A stretch of DNA of 64,000 nt from Acidaminobacter sp964416305 (GCA_964416305.1 CAYQDM010000004.1:62001-126000); one strand, 5' to 3'. Numbered from the stretch's first letter, positions 15,955 through 24,833 are shown. Notes: generated by a model not told the origin, from the sequence alone. Numbers and translations are program-made.

Positions 15955-16047
15955 TACCCGTCACCTCCCCTTTGACCGAGTTCAGGACCAAGATCAAAAC
16001 CAAGTTCCAGTCCAAATCCTAGCCTATACTCAAACCCGATCCCAATC
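15955..16047. other. Short low-complexity spacer between permease genes
   Basis: The spacer contains an AC-rich stretch, CCAAGATCAAAACCAAG, closely matched by CCAGATCAAAACCAAG near 20937 upstream of the ACT gene. Its meaning is unclear. Confidence 0.35.
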
Positions 16048-17091
16048 TCACACCGTCAGCGTCTTCTTAAACCGGTAGAGCGCCAGCATGAAAATCACAG
16101 CAGCGCCGGCCAAGAGCCCGCCCGCAGTCACATAGACGTAAGTCAGATTCGGCTGCCTGTAAAGCAGCTCCCGGATCGACACCAGCATAGGATACGTCGG
16201 GATCATCCGGATGATGAGTGGGCTGAAGGACGGCATAAAATAAGAAATCGTCGAAAACGCCAGCACAAAGACAACGACAAAAATGCTGCTCATGGCCTTC
16301 ATCAGATCATCGTAGAAACTGGTCAGAAGGAGTCCAATTGCCGTGCCAAAGAGGTTGGCCGCCGCCATAAAAATCATGAGCGGCCCATAGTGGGCAGCCC
16401 CCCGGGCTATGGCCAGCGTCACCAAAAGCGACGTCAGCATGCCCATGACCAGCATCATCCCCATCTTAGCCAGGAGATAATCCGAAATCTTCGCGGGCGT
16501 CACCGTCAGCGCCTTGATCGTCCCCTCGTCCTTGTCCATAAAGATGTAGGCCGCCACAATGAACAGCCCGGTGAAGGCGGAGTTCAGCACCAGGAACACT
16601 GGCAGCACCATCAGCCGGTCAGAAAGTTTCTCCCTGGACCCAACCAGTGTCGTGATCGACACCTGGTCCTCATAGTCCGGCAGGTAAGTCGTCAGATCTC
16701 CAATAAAGGTCTGCTTCAGCAGCGCCACCAGTTTCGGACTTTCATAGCCCTGAAGCACAAAGTCATAGGTGATCCGTCCCGCCGCACTCCGAAACACGTG
16801 GATTCCAGCGGCTTCCCGGTCCTCAAACAGTGCGCTCTCGATCGCCTCCCGGCTGTCCAGATAAATCAGCCGATCGGCTTCAGCGCCCTCGTCGAACAGC
16901 GTCCGGACTTCGGTATAGGCCGGCTCCTCCAGTTCGATCAGCGTGTAGATGTCATGCTCCGACGTGAAATTCTCCGGCAGCACAAACAGCATCACCAGAA
17001 TGAAGATCACCGCCAGCGCGATTTCAATATAAATGTAGAAGGTCCGGAAGGACAGCTTCAAATCCTTCAAAAAGGTAGTCAGAAATTTCAT
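16048..17091 (-). CDS. ABC-2 type transporter permease, subunit 1
   Basis: A 347-residue ABC-2 permease with an N-terminal helix (about residues 20-40), an external domain to about residue 160, and five to six C-terminal helices. It shares its architecture with the second permease, implying a heterodimeric export channel driven by the ATPase encoded 3 bases upstream. The tight spacing indicates translational coupling. Confidence 0.85.
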   Translation of the reverse strand: MKFLTTFLKDLKLSFRTFYIYIEIALAVIFILVMLFVLPENFTSEHDIYTLIELEEPAYTEVRTLFDEGAEADRLIYLDSREAIESALFEDREAAGIHVFRSAAGRITYDFVLQGYESPKLVALLKQTFIGDLTTYLPDYEDQVSITTLVGSREKLSDRLMVLPVFLVLNSAFTGLFIVAAYIFMDKDEGTIKALTVTPAKISDYLLAKMGMMLVMGMLTSLLVTLAIARGAAHYGPLMIFMAAANLFGTAIGLLLTSFYDDLMKAMSSIFVVVFVLAFSTISYFMPSFSPLIIRMIPTYPMLVSIRELLYRQPNLTYVYVTAGGLLAGAAVIFMLALYRFKKTLTV

Positions 17092-17094
17092 AGC

Positions 17095-18033
17095 TTACAC
17101 CAGCTTTCTTCCGGTGACCTTGATGAAAATCTCCTCCAGCGTCGCTTCCTTGGTGTGCATGGTCTCAATTTTCCTGGTGGCCAGCACCTCCTGAAGTGCC
17201 GCGAGTTCCACCGGATCCACGAGGGAGAAGTGCCGCCTGATCAGTTGGGCGCCAGTACCAGTACCCCCGCCGATGGTCACCTGACCCACAATGTCGGTAT
17301 TACTGTCACCGGCCTTAACGGCCTGTTCAGCCTCGCTCCCCACATACTCCACCTCGACCAGCTTCTCGCCGTACTTGAGTTTGAGGTTTCGCGGCGAATC
17401 GATGAGCCTGAGCTCCCCGTCCACAATGAACCCGACCCGGTCGCAAAGCTCATCCGCCAGAAACATGTTGTGCGTCGTCAGGAAAATGGTTGTGCCTCGC
17501 TCTTTTTTCTCCTTGACAATGTCCTTGATCACACTGGCGATGGCGGGATCCAGCCCCGTCGTCGGCTCATCCAGGAACCATAGGATCGGCTGGTTGATCA
17601 TGCTGCGCACGAAGGTCAGCCGGTGCTTCATCCCCTTCGAAAACGTCGCCGCTTTCTTGGACGCCACCTGCTCCAGCCCCACGAGCCTCAGCAGCTCCAT
17701 GGGGTCCAGCGTGGGCACGTCGAACAGTTTTCTGTAAAACTCCAGGTTTTCCAGCGCCGTCAACTTGCCGTAGACGTTCGACTGTTCGAATGAGACCCCC
17801 AGCTTGTTGAACAGCTCCCGTTTGGGATCGCGCATGTCGTACCCCGCCACTTGGGCCAACCCGGTCTTCAGCGGCAGCAGCCCCGTCAGGATGTTCTGAG
17901 TCGTGGATTTCCCGGCCCCGGACGGCCCCAGCAGCCCGAAGGATTCCCCCTCCGCAATCTCGAAACTGATGTCCTTCACCGCGTACTTGTCGTCGTTGGT
18001 GTACGAGTAGTATAGCCCTTCCACTTTTACCAT
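17095..18033 (-). CDS. ABC transporter ATP-binding protein
   Basis: A 312-residue ATPase with a complete catalytic set: Walker A GPSGAGKST, signature FSKGM, Walker B ILWFLDEPTTGLDP and H-loop LTTHNM. The roughly 90-residue C-terminal extension is typical of DrrA/CcmA-type exporters. It should drive the two ABC-2 permeases downstream. The start at 18033 is favoured because AGGAGGTG lies before that ATG; an ATG six codons earlier falls over the ribosome site. A GCCGATGGT motif lies inside at 17269-17277. Confidence 0.9.
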   Translation of the reverse strand: MVKVEGLYYSYTNDDKYAVKDISFEIAEGESFGLLGPSGAGKSTTQNILTGLLPLKTGLAQVAGYDMRDPKRELFNKLGVSFEQSNVYGKLTALENLEFYRKLFDVPTLDPMELLRLVGLEQVASKKAATFSKGMKHRLTFVRSMINQPILWFLDEPTTGLDPAIASVIKDIVKEKKERGTTIFLTTHNMFLADELCDRVGFIVDGELRLIDSPRNLKLKYGEKLVEVEYVGSEAEQAVKAGDSNTDIVGQVTIGGGTGTGAQLIRRHFSLVDPVELAALQEVLATRKIETMHTKEATLEEIFIKVTGRKLV

Positions 18034-18063
18034 GTGTTTCACCTCCTGCAATTGCTGAACCGT

Positions 18064-18696
18064 TTAAGCCTGCCCAATCCCAAATCTCAAAAGATCCAAA
18101 AATTTGCCGATGGTCACTAAAACCCCATCATCATAAAAATAATCGTCCTTCTTGGCAATGTGCTTCTGATAATACTCGCTGATCTCCACGTTGAGGGCGC
18201 TGATCAGGTGCGCGGTGAGCCCCAGATCGATGTCCGGCCTGATCTCCCCCCGCTGGATCCCCAAGGTCAGCAGCTGCTCGAAAACCTGGTTCGACTTGTC
18301 TATGTTGTCCTCAATAATCTCCTTGAACAGCGCATGTGACGGATCCGACCTCAAACGATTCCCAATGACCACAAAATCCGGATTATCCCTGGCAAAGTGC
18401 AGCCCAGTTTCATACATTTCTTTAACGATGACAAAAAAGTCGTGATCAAACGGATTTCTCATCACCGGTGACAGATACTCCATTTTTTTTGCGATGATCA
18501 GGGACATGATGTGTTTGTAGAGGTCCTTCTTGTCGTCGAAGTATTGGTAGAAGCTGCCCTTGGGTATCCCGCTCCCCGTGACGATCCGGTTCACGCTGGC
18601 GTTGTCGAAGCTGTATTCCACGAACTCCCGAATGGCAGCTTCTTCGATTTTAGCGCGTTTTTCCGGCGGTAAATTGAAAAAGGTCTCCTTTGGCAT
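18064..18696 (-). CDS. TetR/AcrR family transcriptional regulator
   Basis: A 210-residue TetR-type repressor. The helix-turn-helix lies at about residues 26-50 (NRIVTGSGIPKGSFYQYFDDKK), and the C-terminal ligand-binding domain is variable. It is first in the operon with the ABC exporter and is probably autoregulatory through the palindrome at 18733-18768. A ligand that the exporter removes is the expected inducer. AGGAGG precedes the ATG. The GCCGATGGT motif at 18106-18114 lies near its 3' end. Confidence 0.9.
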   Translation of the reverse strand: MPKETFFNLPPEKRAKIEEAAIREFVEYSFDNASVNRIVTGSGIPKGSFYQYFDDKKDLYKHIMSLIIAKKMEYLSPVMRNPFDHDFFVIVKEMYETGLHFARDNPDFVVIGNRLRSDPSHALFKEIIEDNIDKSNQVFEQLLTLGIQRGEIRPDIDLGLTAHLISALNVEISEYYQKHIAKKDDYFYDDGVLVTIGKFLDLLRFGIGQA

Positions 18697-18732
18697 AACT
18701 GCACCTCCTGCTTCATTGCGGAATTTATGTCG

Positions 18733-18768
18733 ATATGACCACTAAGTCATGTGACTTCTTGGTCATAT
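18733..18768. promoter_or_regulatory. Operator palindrome of the TetR-ABC operon
   Basis: A 36-base imperfect palindrome with outer arms ATATGACCA/TGGTCATAT and inner arms AAGTCA/TGACTT. A minus-strand TATAAT -10 (18767-18772) abuts its right arm, so binding would block transcription. It is inferred to be bound by the TetR protein encoded 37 bases away. Confidence 0.65.
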
Positions 18769-18774
18769 TATACC

Positions 18775-18885
18775 TCGAATTCGGCGAGATAATCATTAAA
18801 TAAGGATTAAGGTTGGTTGGGGACGCGGACGGTTTCTGAACTGGTGACGCGGACAACTCTCAACTTGGGGACGCGGACGGCAATG
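18775..18885. repeat. GACGCGGAC repeat cluster, locus 4
   Basis: Three direct copies (GGGGACGCGGACGG, TGGTGACGCGGACAA, GGGGACGCGGACGG) lie at 18819-18877 in the 518-base gene-free stretch between the TetR and DUF711 genes. The closing GGTGCCAGAGCTT word is missing here. Confidence 0.7.
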
Positions 18886-18978
18886 TATTTTTAACACAAG
18901 AATGTAAATTTGTTCACTATTAAAATCAGTCGACCGCCATCCGTGTGGTGAAGGTTGTTCCGCAAGTCTTCCAAACAA

Positions 18979-19029
18979 AGCGGGGCTTCCCCCGGCTGTC
19001 CACTGCAAACAGCCGGGGGAAGCCCCGCT
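18979..19029. repeat. Perfect 21-base-pair-stem hairpin
   Basis: A 21-base inverted repeat beginning AGCGGGGCTTCCCCCGG flanks a 9-base loop. It lies between genes and is followed on the plus strand by a T-run. It could be a terminator or a mobile small palindrome; the stem is unusually long and GC-rich for this neighbourhood. Confidence 0.75.
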
Positions 19030-19030
19030 A

Positions 19031-19113
19031 CCTTTTTCATTACTTATTTTCATTACTTATTTTCATTACTTATTTTCATTACTTATTTTCATTACTTTTT
19101 TTCATTGCCCTTT
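19031..19113 (+). repeat. 13-base tandem repeat
   Basis: About five copies of CTTATTTTCATTA follow the hairpin directly, with degenerate copies at the end. It is AT-rich and non-coding. Confidence 0.8.
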
Positions 19114-19214
19114 TTCACTACTTTTCAATCCGCTGCCTTTTATCGCAGCTTGATCCCATTTAAATCTGATGTTGCGCTTAGGTGACCATCGGCAAATGCC
19201 CTGGTCTTGATCTC

Positions 19215-20573
19215 TTAGTTTCGGAGGCTGTGAATCGGTGCCGGAATCCGGCCGCCGCGCTCCACGAAGAGCTTGGAAGACGCCTTGTTCACCGGCATGA
19301 TTGGGGCACGGCCCAGAAGGCCGCCAAACTCCACGTAGTCGCCGACGCCCTTCCCATGAACCGGAATGACGCGAACGGCCGTGGTCTTGTTGTTGATCAT
19401 GCCAATCGCCGCCTCGTCCGCGATGATGGCAGAAATCGTCTCCGCAGACGTGTCCCCCGGAATCGCGATCATGTCGAGACCCACCGAGCAAACGCAAGTC
19501 ATGGCCTCGAGCTTATCCAGTGTCAAAATGCCCTTCTCGACGGCTTCGATCATGCCCTCGTCCTCACTGACCGGGATGAACGCGCCGCTGAGGCCGCCCA
19601 CGTGGGATGACGCCATGGCACCGCCCTTCTTGACTGCGTCGTTGAGCATCGCCAGCGCCGCCGTGGAACCGTGGGTCCCGCAAGTTTCCAGCCCCATCTC
19701 CTCGAGGATCCGCGCCACGCTGTCGCCGACCTCAGGCGTCGGTGCCAAAGACAGATCCACAATGCCGTACGACACGCCGAGTCGGCGAGACGCCTCCCGG
19801 GCCACCAGCTCGCCCATGCGCGTCACCTTGAAGGCCGCCTTCTTGATGGTCTCCGCCACCTCGTCGAAGCTCTTGCCGCGCACCTCTTCCAGCGCGACCT
19901 TGACAACCCCGGGCCCGCTGACGCCCACGTTGATGGTGCAGTCCGCCTCGCCCGGTCCGTGGAAGGCCCCCGCCATAAACGGATTGTCCTCCACCGCGTT
20001 GGAGAAGATGACCAGCTTCGCGCAGGCGATGCTGTCGTGATCCTTGGTCAGCCGCGCGCACGCCTTGACCACCTGGCCCATCTCACGAATGGCGTCCATG
20101 TTCATGCCTGCTCGAGTCGTGGCCACGTTCACCGAGCCACAGACGATCTCCGTCTCCGACAATGCCCTCGGCAGCGCCTGAATCAGGCGGATGTCGCCCT
20201 TCGTCATGCCCTTGTGTACCAGCGCCGAGAATCCGCCTATAAAGTTGACGCCGACCGCCTTGCCCGCCCGGTCCAGCGCGTGGGCCAGCTCCAGCGTCAC
20301 GTCCTCCTCGGAAGCCCCCGCCAGCATGGCGATGGGTGTCACCGAAATGCGCTTATGTATGATGGGAATCCCGAATTCCTTTTCGATCTCCGCCGCTACG
20401 GGCACCAGCCGCGCGGCGACCCTTGTGATCTTGTCGTAGATTTTCTGCGCCATGACGTGACCGTCACCATCGGCACAATCCAGGAGCGAAATGCCCATAG
20501 TCACGGTCCGGATGTCGAGTTTCTGTTCGTGGAACATTTCCTGGGTGTCCAGGATTTGCCGCATAGTTAACAT
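19215..20573 (-). CDS. PFL family protein (DUF711, UPF0210)
   Basis: A 452-residue protein of the UPF0210/DUF711 family, distantly related to pyruvate formate-lyase in fold but without a verified glycyl-radical role. Conserved stretches include DIRTVTMGISLLDCADGD, RISVTPIAMLAG, TRAGMNMDAIREMG and GLSGAFIPVSED. Members nearly always follow a small ACT-domain gene (UPF0237), as here 9 bases upstream. The function is unknown; a regulatory link to amino-acid binding by the ACT protein is inferred. AGGAGG precedes the ATG. One GCCGATGGT motif lies inside at 20467-20475 and another just past the stop at 19185-19193. Confidence 0.85.
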   Translation of the reverse strand: MLTMRQILDTQEMFHEQKLDIRTVTMGISLLDCADGDGHVMAQKIYDKITRVAARLVPVAAEIEKEFGIPIIHKRISVTPIAMLAGASEEDVTLELAHALDRAGKAVGVNFIGGFSALVHKGMTKGDIRLIQALPRALSETEIVCGSVNVATTRAGMNMDAIREMGQVVKACARLTKDHDSIACAKLVIFSNAVEDNPFMAGAFHGPGEADCTINVGVSGPGVVKVALEEVRGKSFDEVAETIKKAAFKVTRMGELVAREASRRLGVSYGIVDLSLAPTPEVGDSVARILEEMGLETCGTHGSTAALAMLNDAVKKGGAMASSHVGGLSGAFIPVSEDEGMIEAVEKGILTLDKLEAMTCVCSVGLDMIAIPGDTSAETISAIIADEAAIGMINNKTTAVRVIPVHGKGVGDYVEFGGLLGRAPIMPVNKASSKLFVERGGRIPAPIHSLRN

Positions 20574-20582
20574 AACATCCTC

Positions 20583-20852
20583 CTAAATCTGGTGCATAGC
20601 GGTGAAAACCTCTTCCCGCTTCACTCTGATCTGCATGCCCAATTCGTTTTCGACTTCCTGCATCTTCGCCTGCAGCTCTTCAATGTTCGTGTTGAGTTTG
20701 CCCAGGTCCACGATCATGACCATGGTGAACAGCCCCTGCATGATGGTCTGGCTGATGTCGTCGATGTTGACTTCCCGCTCGTACAGCGCCGTGGCGATCT
20801 TCGCGATGATCCCCGGCCGGTCTTTACCCAGAACTGTGATGACTGCTTTCAA
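20583..20852 (-). CDS. ACT domain protein (UPF0237)
   Basis: An 89-residue ACT-domain protein beginning KAVITVLGKDRPGIIAKIA, the usual start of UPF0237. A TTG at 20852 gives the family length of about 90 residues, with GGGGG seven bases upstream. An ATG five codons earlier (20867) is possible but lies almost on its own GAGGA. ACT domains bind amino acids; the ligand is unknown. It forms a two-gene operon with the DUF711 gene. Confidence 0.75.
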   Translation of the reverse strand: MKAVITVLGKDRPGIIAKIATALYEREVNIDDISQTIMQGLFTMVMIVDLGKLNTNIEELQAKMQEVENELGMQIRVKREEVFTAMHQI

Positions 20853-21331
20853 CCTAATTGCCCCCATTTCCTCGAACAGGTCAGGTGTGACGTTGCTGCC
20901 GCCGGCGCAGGATCTCATCCGGGTCCAAGACCCAGACCCAGATCAAAACCAAGACCAAGACCTCTGCCGATGGTCACCCACCCACACCTTTTCTCCCATT
21001 CAAGTTTTCAGAATTTTTCACATTATAGCACATAACAGAAGGGGATGAACAGCATTTTGTTAACATTAAATATTTATTATTAATTATCGTTCGTAATAAC
21101 GTATTTTTTTGTATACAATAATGCGGTAATACGACATTTCAATGCAGGTGTATGGCAAAATATACAAACAATTACCGAGTGCCTGTTGCTGAGTTGAAGG
21201 TTGTCCGCGTCCCCAACTATATAACAGTCCGCGTCACCAATTTGAAATTGGTGACGCGGACAACATTTTTTTTGGTGCCAGAGCTTGCGAAAACGACTCT
21301 CATTCTCAAACTTTACCAGCATCATCATGGA
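20853..21331. other. Gene-free stretch with promoter and repeats
   Basis: This 479-base stretch holds a GCCGATGGT motif (20966-20974), a minus-strand TATAAT -10 (21022-21027) for the ACT-DUF711 operon, an AT-rich zone (about 21056-21180) and a GACGCGGAC cluster at its right end. No gene was found. Confidence 0.55.
21204..21290. repeat. GACGCGGAC repeat cluster, locus 5
   Basis: Two inverted units (GTCCGCGTCCCC, GTCCGCGTCACC) face one direct unit (TTGGTGACGCGGACAAC), followed by TTGGTGCCAGAGCTT. The opposing units could fold into a hairpin (CCAATTTGAAATTGG centre). Confidence 0.75.
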
Positions 21332-22120
21332 TCACTCTTTTATCGCATCCTTCAGCGCCTTCACAAACGCGCCCACGGGCGCCGCTGCCCCCTTGCCATG
21401 CTTCGCCACCAGATCCACCACGGCGCTGCCGACAATGATGCCATCGGCATAATCCGCCAATGCCTTCGCCTGCTCAGGCGTGGAAATGCCAAAGCCCACC
21501 GCCGTTGGAACCGTCGCGTGCCTCTGAATCTCCCCAAAGAACGCGTCAAAATCCGTCGCGAACCCAGAGCGCGTGCCCGTCACCCCCAGGGAGGACACGC
21601 AGTACAGGAAACCCTCGCTGTTCTGGGCAATGGCATCAATCCGGTCCCGGGATGTCGGCGCCACCAGGCTGATCAGATGAACCCTGTGGGCCCTGGCCTC
21701 CCCGGAAATCTCCATCTGCTCCCCGTAAGGCAGATCCGGCACAATCACCCCGTCAATCCCAACCCGGGCACAGGCCTCAAAAAAGCGATCCTTCCCATAA
21801 TGCAGAATACAATTCAAATACATCATCAGCAGCAGCGGCGTCTGAGTCTTCTCCCTGAGCCTCGCCACCAGGTCAAAGATCCCCGGCAGCGTCGCCCCCG
21901 CCTCCAAAGCCCTGGCACTGGCCGCCTGAATGATCGGTCCCTCCGCCATGGGATCCGAAAACGGCACTCCGAGCTCCACCAAGTCCGCGCCCTGAGCAAT
22001 CATCTCCAGTACAAGCGCCTCCGTCGTCGCCATATCCGGGTCCCCCGCCGTCACAAACGTGATCAGCGCCTTCTCCCTGCGATGTCTGAGCGCCTCAAAA
22101 GCAGCATCAATCCTATTCAT
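21332..22120 (-). CDS. trpA: Tryptophan synthase alpha subunit
   Basis: A 262-residue TIM-barrel subunit that cleaves indole-3-glycerol phosphate to indole and glyceraldehyde 3-phosphate. The catalytic Glu is in DLVELGVPFSDPMAEGP and the phosphate loop in VGFGISTPEQA. Length is normal. Last gene of the trp operon; it overlaps trpB by 8 bases, indicating translational coupling, and works in the alpha2beta2 complex. Confidence 0.97.
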   Translation of the reverse strand: MNRIDAAFEALRHRREKALITFVTAGDPDMATTEALVLEMIAQGADLVELGVPFSDPMAEGPIIQAASARALEAGATLPGIFDLVARLREKTQTPLLLMMYLNCILHYGKDRFFEACARVGIDGVIVPDLPYGEQMEISGEARAHRVHLISLVAPTSRDRIDAIAQNSEGFLYCVSSLGVTGTRSGFATDFDAFFGEIQRHATVPTAVGFGISTPEQAKALADYADGIIVGSAVVDLVAKHGKGAAAPVGAFVKALKDAIKE

Positions 22121-23306
22121 GGATGTTTTCCCCCCTGTACTTCGCCACAGACTGCACGTCCTTGTCCCCGCGCCCGGACAGACAGATCACCAGAATCTCC
22201 TCCGACCCCATCTCCGGCGCGATCTTCCTCGCCAGCGCCACCGCGTGGGCCGACTCAATGGCCGGAATGATCCCTTCCACCTTCGCCAGGTACTCAAAGG
22301 AATCCACCGCCTCCGCGTCCGTCACCGGCAAGTACTCCGCCCTGCCGATGGACGCCAAATAAGCATGCTCAGGCCCAATTCCCGGATAATCCAAACCGGC
22401 GGAGATGGAGTACACCGGCATGATCTGCCCGCCGTCATCCTGCAGAAACAGCGATTTCATCCCGTGAAAAACCCCCGTCTCCCCCATGGTCACCGTAGCC
22501 GCGTGCATTCTGGTGTCGACGCCATGCCCCGCTGCCTCCGCACCAACCAGCCGAACACCCGGGGAATCAATAAAATCATAAAACGCCCCCATGGCATTGG
22601 ATCCGCCGCCTACACAGGCTATGACGCAATCCGGCAGCCGCCCGGCTTCAACAGCAAGCTGTGCCCGAACCTCTTCACCAATGACCTTCTGAAAATCCCG
22701 GACAATCATAGGAAACGGATGCGGCCCCATAACAGAGCCAATCATGTAAAACGTAGTATCCGCCTCCCCCGCCCAGCAGCGGAAGGCCTCATTGACCGCG
22801 TCCTTCAGTGTGCCCGTACCGCTGGACACCCCCGTGACCTTGGTCCCCAGGAGTTTCATGCGGTAAACGTTGAGCTGCTGGCGCTCCATGTCCTCAACAC
22901 CCATGAACACCTCACACTCCATGCCCAGGAGCGCCGCCGCCGTGGCTGCAGCAACCCCATGCTGGCCCGCCCCCGTCTCCGCGATCAGCCTCTTCTTGCC
23001 CATCTTCTTGGCAAGGAGTGCCTGACCCAGCACGTTGTTGATCTTGTGGGACCCCGTGTGGTTCAGGTCTTCCCGCTTCAGATAAATCTGCGCGCCGCCC
23101 AGATCCCGGGTCATCTTGCGCGCCGGATACAGCATGGACGGCCGCCCCGCGTACCCTTCGAGCAGCGCCTTCAGCTCCGACCTGAACTCCGGATCCTGCG
23201 AAAACTTCGTGTAAGCCGCCTCCAACTCTATCAATGCGTTCATCAGCGTCTCGGGGACATATTGCCCCCCGAACTCACCGTATCTTCCTGGCTTTGTCAT
23301 GCTCAT
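22113..23306 (-). CDS. trpB: Tryptophan synthase beta subunit
   Basis: A 397-residue PLP enzyme that condenses indole and serine to tryptophan. The PLP Lys is in NHTGSHKINN and the phosphate-binding glycines in CVGGGSNAMG. GRYGEFGGQYVPETLM is the normal trpB1-type N-terminus. The ATG at 23306 overlaps the trpF stop by 4 bases; a second ATG two codons on is better spaced from GGGGG. Confidence 0.97.
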   Translation of the reverse strand: MSMTKPGRYGEFGGQYVPETLMNALIELEAAYTKFSQDPEFRSELKALLEGYAGRPSMLYPARKMTRDLGGAQIYLKREDLNHTGSHKINNVLGQALLAKKMGKKRLIAETGAGQHGVAAATAAALLGMECEVFMGVEDMERQQLNVYRMKLLGTKVTGVSSGTGTLKDAVNEAFRCWAGEADTTFYMIGSVMGPHPFPMIVRDFQKVIGEEVRAQLAVEAGRLPDCVIACVGGGSNAMGAFYDFIDSPGVRLVGAEAAGHGVDTRMHAATVTMGETGVFHGMKSLFLQDDGGQIMPVYSISAGLDYPGIGPEHAYLASIGRAEYLPVTDAEAVDSFEYLAKVEGIIPAIESAHAVALARKIAPEMGSEEILVICLSGRGDKDVQSVAKYRGENIHE

Positions 23307-23962
23307 TGCCCCCTGACTCGTTCAATTATTTTAATGATAGCTTCCATCTTGGAAAGATCCTTAAATCCGTCCGTCTCAATGCCGCTCGACAGGTCGATCC
23401 CATAAGGCGCCACTGCATAGACCGCCTCTTCCAGGTTCCCGGCATTCAGCCCGCCGGCCAGGAAAAATGGCTTCGTGAGCTGCCCTTTGACGCCGCGAAT
23501 CATATTCCAGTCCGCGACCACACCCGTGCCCCCGGCCATACCTGGCGTAAAAGCATCCAGGAGCAGCCGGTCCACCTCTAACCCGTCCGCTGCCAGCAGC
23601 ACCGCCGCGTCTGTGGTCCTCACAGCCTTCCAAATCTCAGGAATTTTGCCGATGGTCCCGGTACTCACACCCACCAGCGCCTCCTTAACTGCCCGAATTT
23701 CCTCAGGACCCTCATCCCCATGAAGCTGCACCACGTCGAGTTTCGCCAATCTCACTGCTTCGAGTATTTCCTCCAGAGGCGCGTTGACGAATACGCCAAC
23801 CTTCTTCAAACCCTCCGCCAGCCCTAACCCCAGCTGCCCCGCCAGCTCAGGACTCACCTGCCGCTTGCTCTTCGCGAAGACAAAGCCAATATAGTCCGGC
23901 CGGGTCTGATTCGCGTATTCAATATCTTCAGGACGTCGAAGTCCGCAGAATTTTATTTTCAT
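23303..23962 (-). CDS. trpF: Phosphoribosylanthranilate isomerase
   Basis: A 219-residue TIM barrel beginning KIKFCGLRRPEDI, whose Cys6 is the catalytic base; the catalytic Asp is in the GGTGVVADW region. It performs the Amadori rearrangement of phosphoribosylanthranilate. It overlaps trpB by 4 bases. A GCCGATGGT motif at 23648-23656 reads as Thr-Ile-Gly in this gene. Confidence 0.95.
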   Translation of the reverse strand: MKIKFCGLRRPEDIEYANQTRPDYIGFVFAKSKRQVSPELAGQLGLGLAEGLKKVGVFVNAPLEEILEAVRLAKLDVVQLHGDEGPEEIRAVKEALVGVSTGTIGKIPEIWKAVRTTDAAVLLAADGLEVDRLLLDAFTPGMAGGTGVVADWNMIRGVKGQLTKPFFLAGGLNAGNLEEAVYAVAPYGIDLSSGIETDGFKDLSKMEAIIKIIERVRGQ

Positions 23963-23988
23963 TGGATGTCAGCTCACTTTCTAATGAG

Positions 23989-24017
23989 GGAAACCGGGTG
24001 TCAGACACCCAGTTTCC
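23989..24017. repeat. GTGTCAGACAC palindromic repeat, locus 2
   Basis: GGAAACCGGGTGTC-A-GACACCCAGTTTCC, with one mismatch in the arms, sits between trpC and trpF inside the operon. An mRNA hairpin here could affect trpF expression or mRNA ends. Confidence 0.8.
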
Positions 24018-24035
24018 TTCCTTTTTCAACGTTCT

Positions 24036-24833
24036 CTATTTCAGCCCCTTCAATCCCTTAATCGTCCCTTCGACGTCCTTGCTTCGCATCAAGGTCTCGC
24101 CTATCAGCACCGCGTCGGCGCCCCAGGCCCGTACCATCTCCATGTCTGAAGCATCCCGGATGCCGCTTTCTGAGATGCAGAGACGGTCTTTAGGAACCAT
24201 CGGCAGAAGTCTTTGGGTGGTGGAGAGCTCAACATTGAAGGTTTTGAGGTCTCGGTTGTTAATGCCAATCAGTTCAGCGCCACAGGCAATGGCCCGCGTC
24301 ATCTCCGCTTCGTCGTGAACCTCCACCAGGACGTCCAGTCCAAGGGAGGCTGCCAGTGCCATGAAGGACCGAATCTCCTCGTCGTTGAGGATCGCCACAA
24401 TCAGCAGTACCGCGTCCGCGCCAATCACCCGGGCTTCGTAAATCTGATAGTCGTCAAAGATGAAATCCTTCCTGATGATGGGGAGGGACACCGCTTGGCG
24501 CACCTGCTTCAAATAGTCGGACCCGCCCTGGAAATAGGCTTCCTCCGTCAGCACGGAAATGGCGCTGGCACCGCTGCGCTCATAGGCCGCCGCGACCTCT
24601 GCCGGGCGGAAGTCCGGCTGGATCAGGCCTTTGGACGGGGAGGCCTTTTTGACCTCCGCTATGATGGACAGGCCCTCCGCAGCCAGTGCCTTGGCAAAGC
24701 CCTTGGTGGCCAGCGACGGTGACGCCGTTTCAACGATCTCCAGCGCCATGCGTTTCATTTCCTCGCGCCCGACCCTCGAAATCTCCCGGACCAGCTGAAT
24801 CTTACGCTTTTCAACAATCTCATCCAATATCAT
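24036..24833 (-). CDS. trpC: Indole-3-glycerol-phosphate synthase
   Basis: A 265-residue TIM barrel. The catalytic Lys is in IIAEVKKASPSKG and further active-site residues lie in IRKDFIFDDYQI and GINNRDLKTF. It closes the ring to indole-3-glycerol phosphate. It is 20 bases from trpGD and 73 from trpF, the second gap containing a small palindrome. It carries a GCCGATGGT motif at 24197-24205, read as Leu-Pro-Met-Val. Confidence 0.97.
   Translation of the reverse strand: MILDEIVEKRKIQLVREISRVGREEMKRMALEIVETASPSLATKGFAKALAAEGLSIIAEVKKASPSKGLIQPDFRPAEVAAAYERSGASAISVLTEEAYFQGGSDYLKQVRQAVSLPIIRKDFIFDDYQIYEARVIGADAVLLIVAILNDEEIRSFMALAASLGLDVLVEVHDEAEMTRAIACGAELIGINNRDLKTFNVELSTTQRLLPMVPKDRLCISESGIRDASDMEMVRAWGADAVLIGETLMRSKDVEGTIKGLKGLK

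Noticed and set aside
19031..19113. Tandem repeats as a possible CRISPR array
   Set aside because: The units are 13 bases with no spacers and no cas genes are near.
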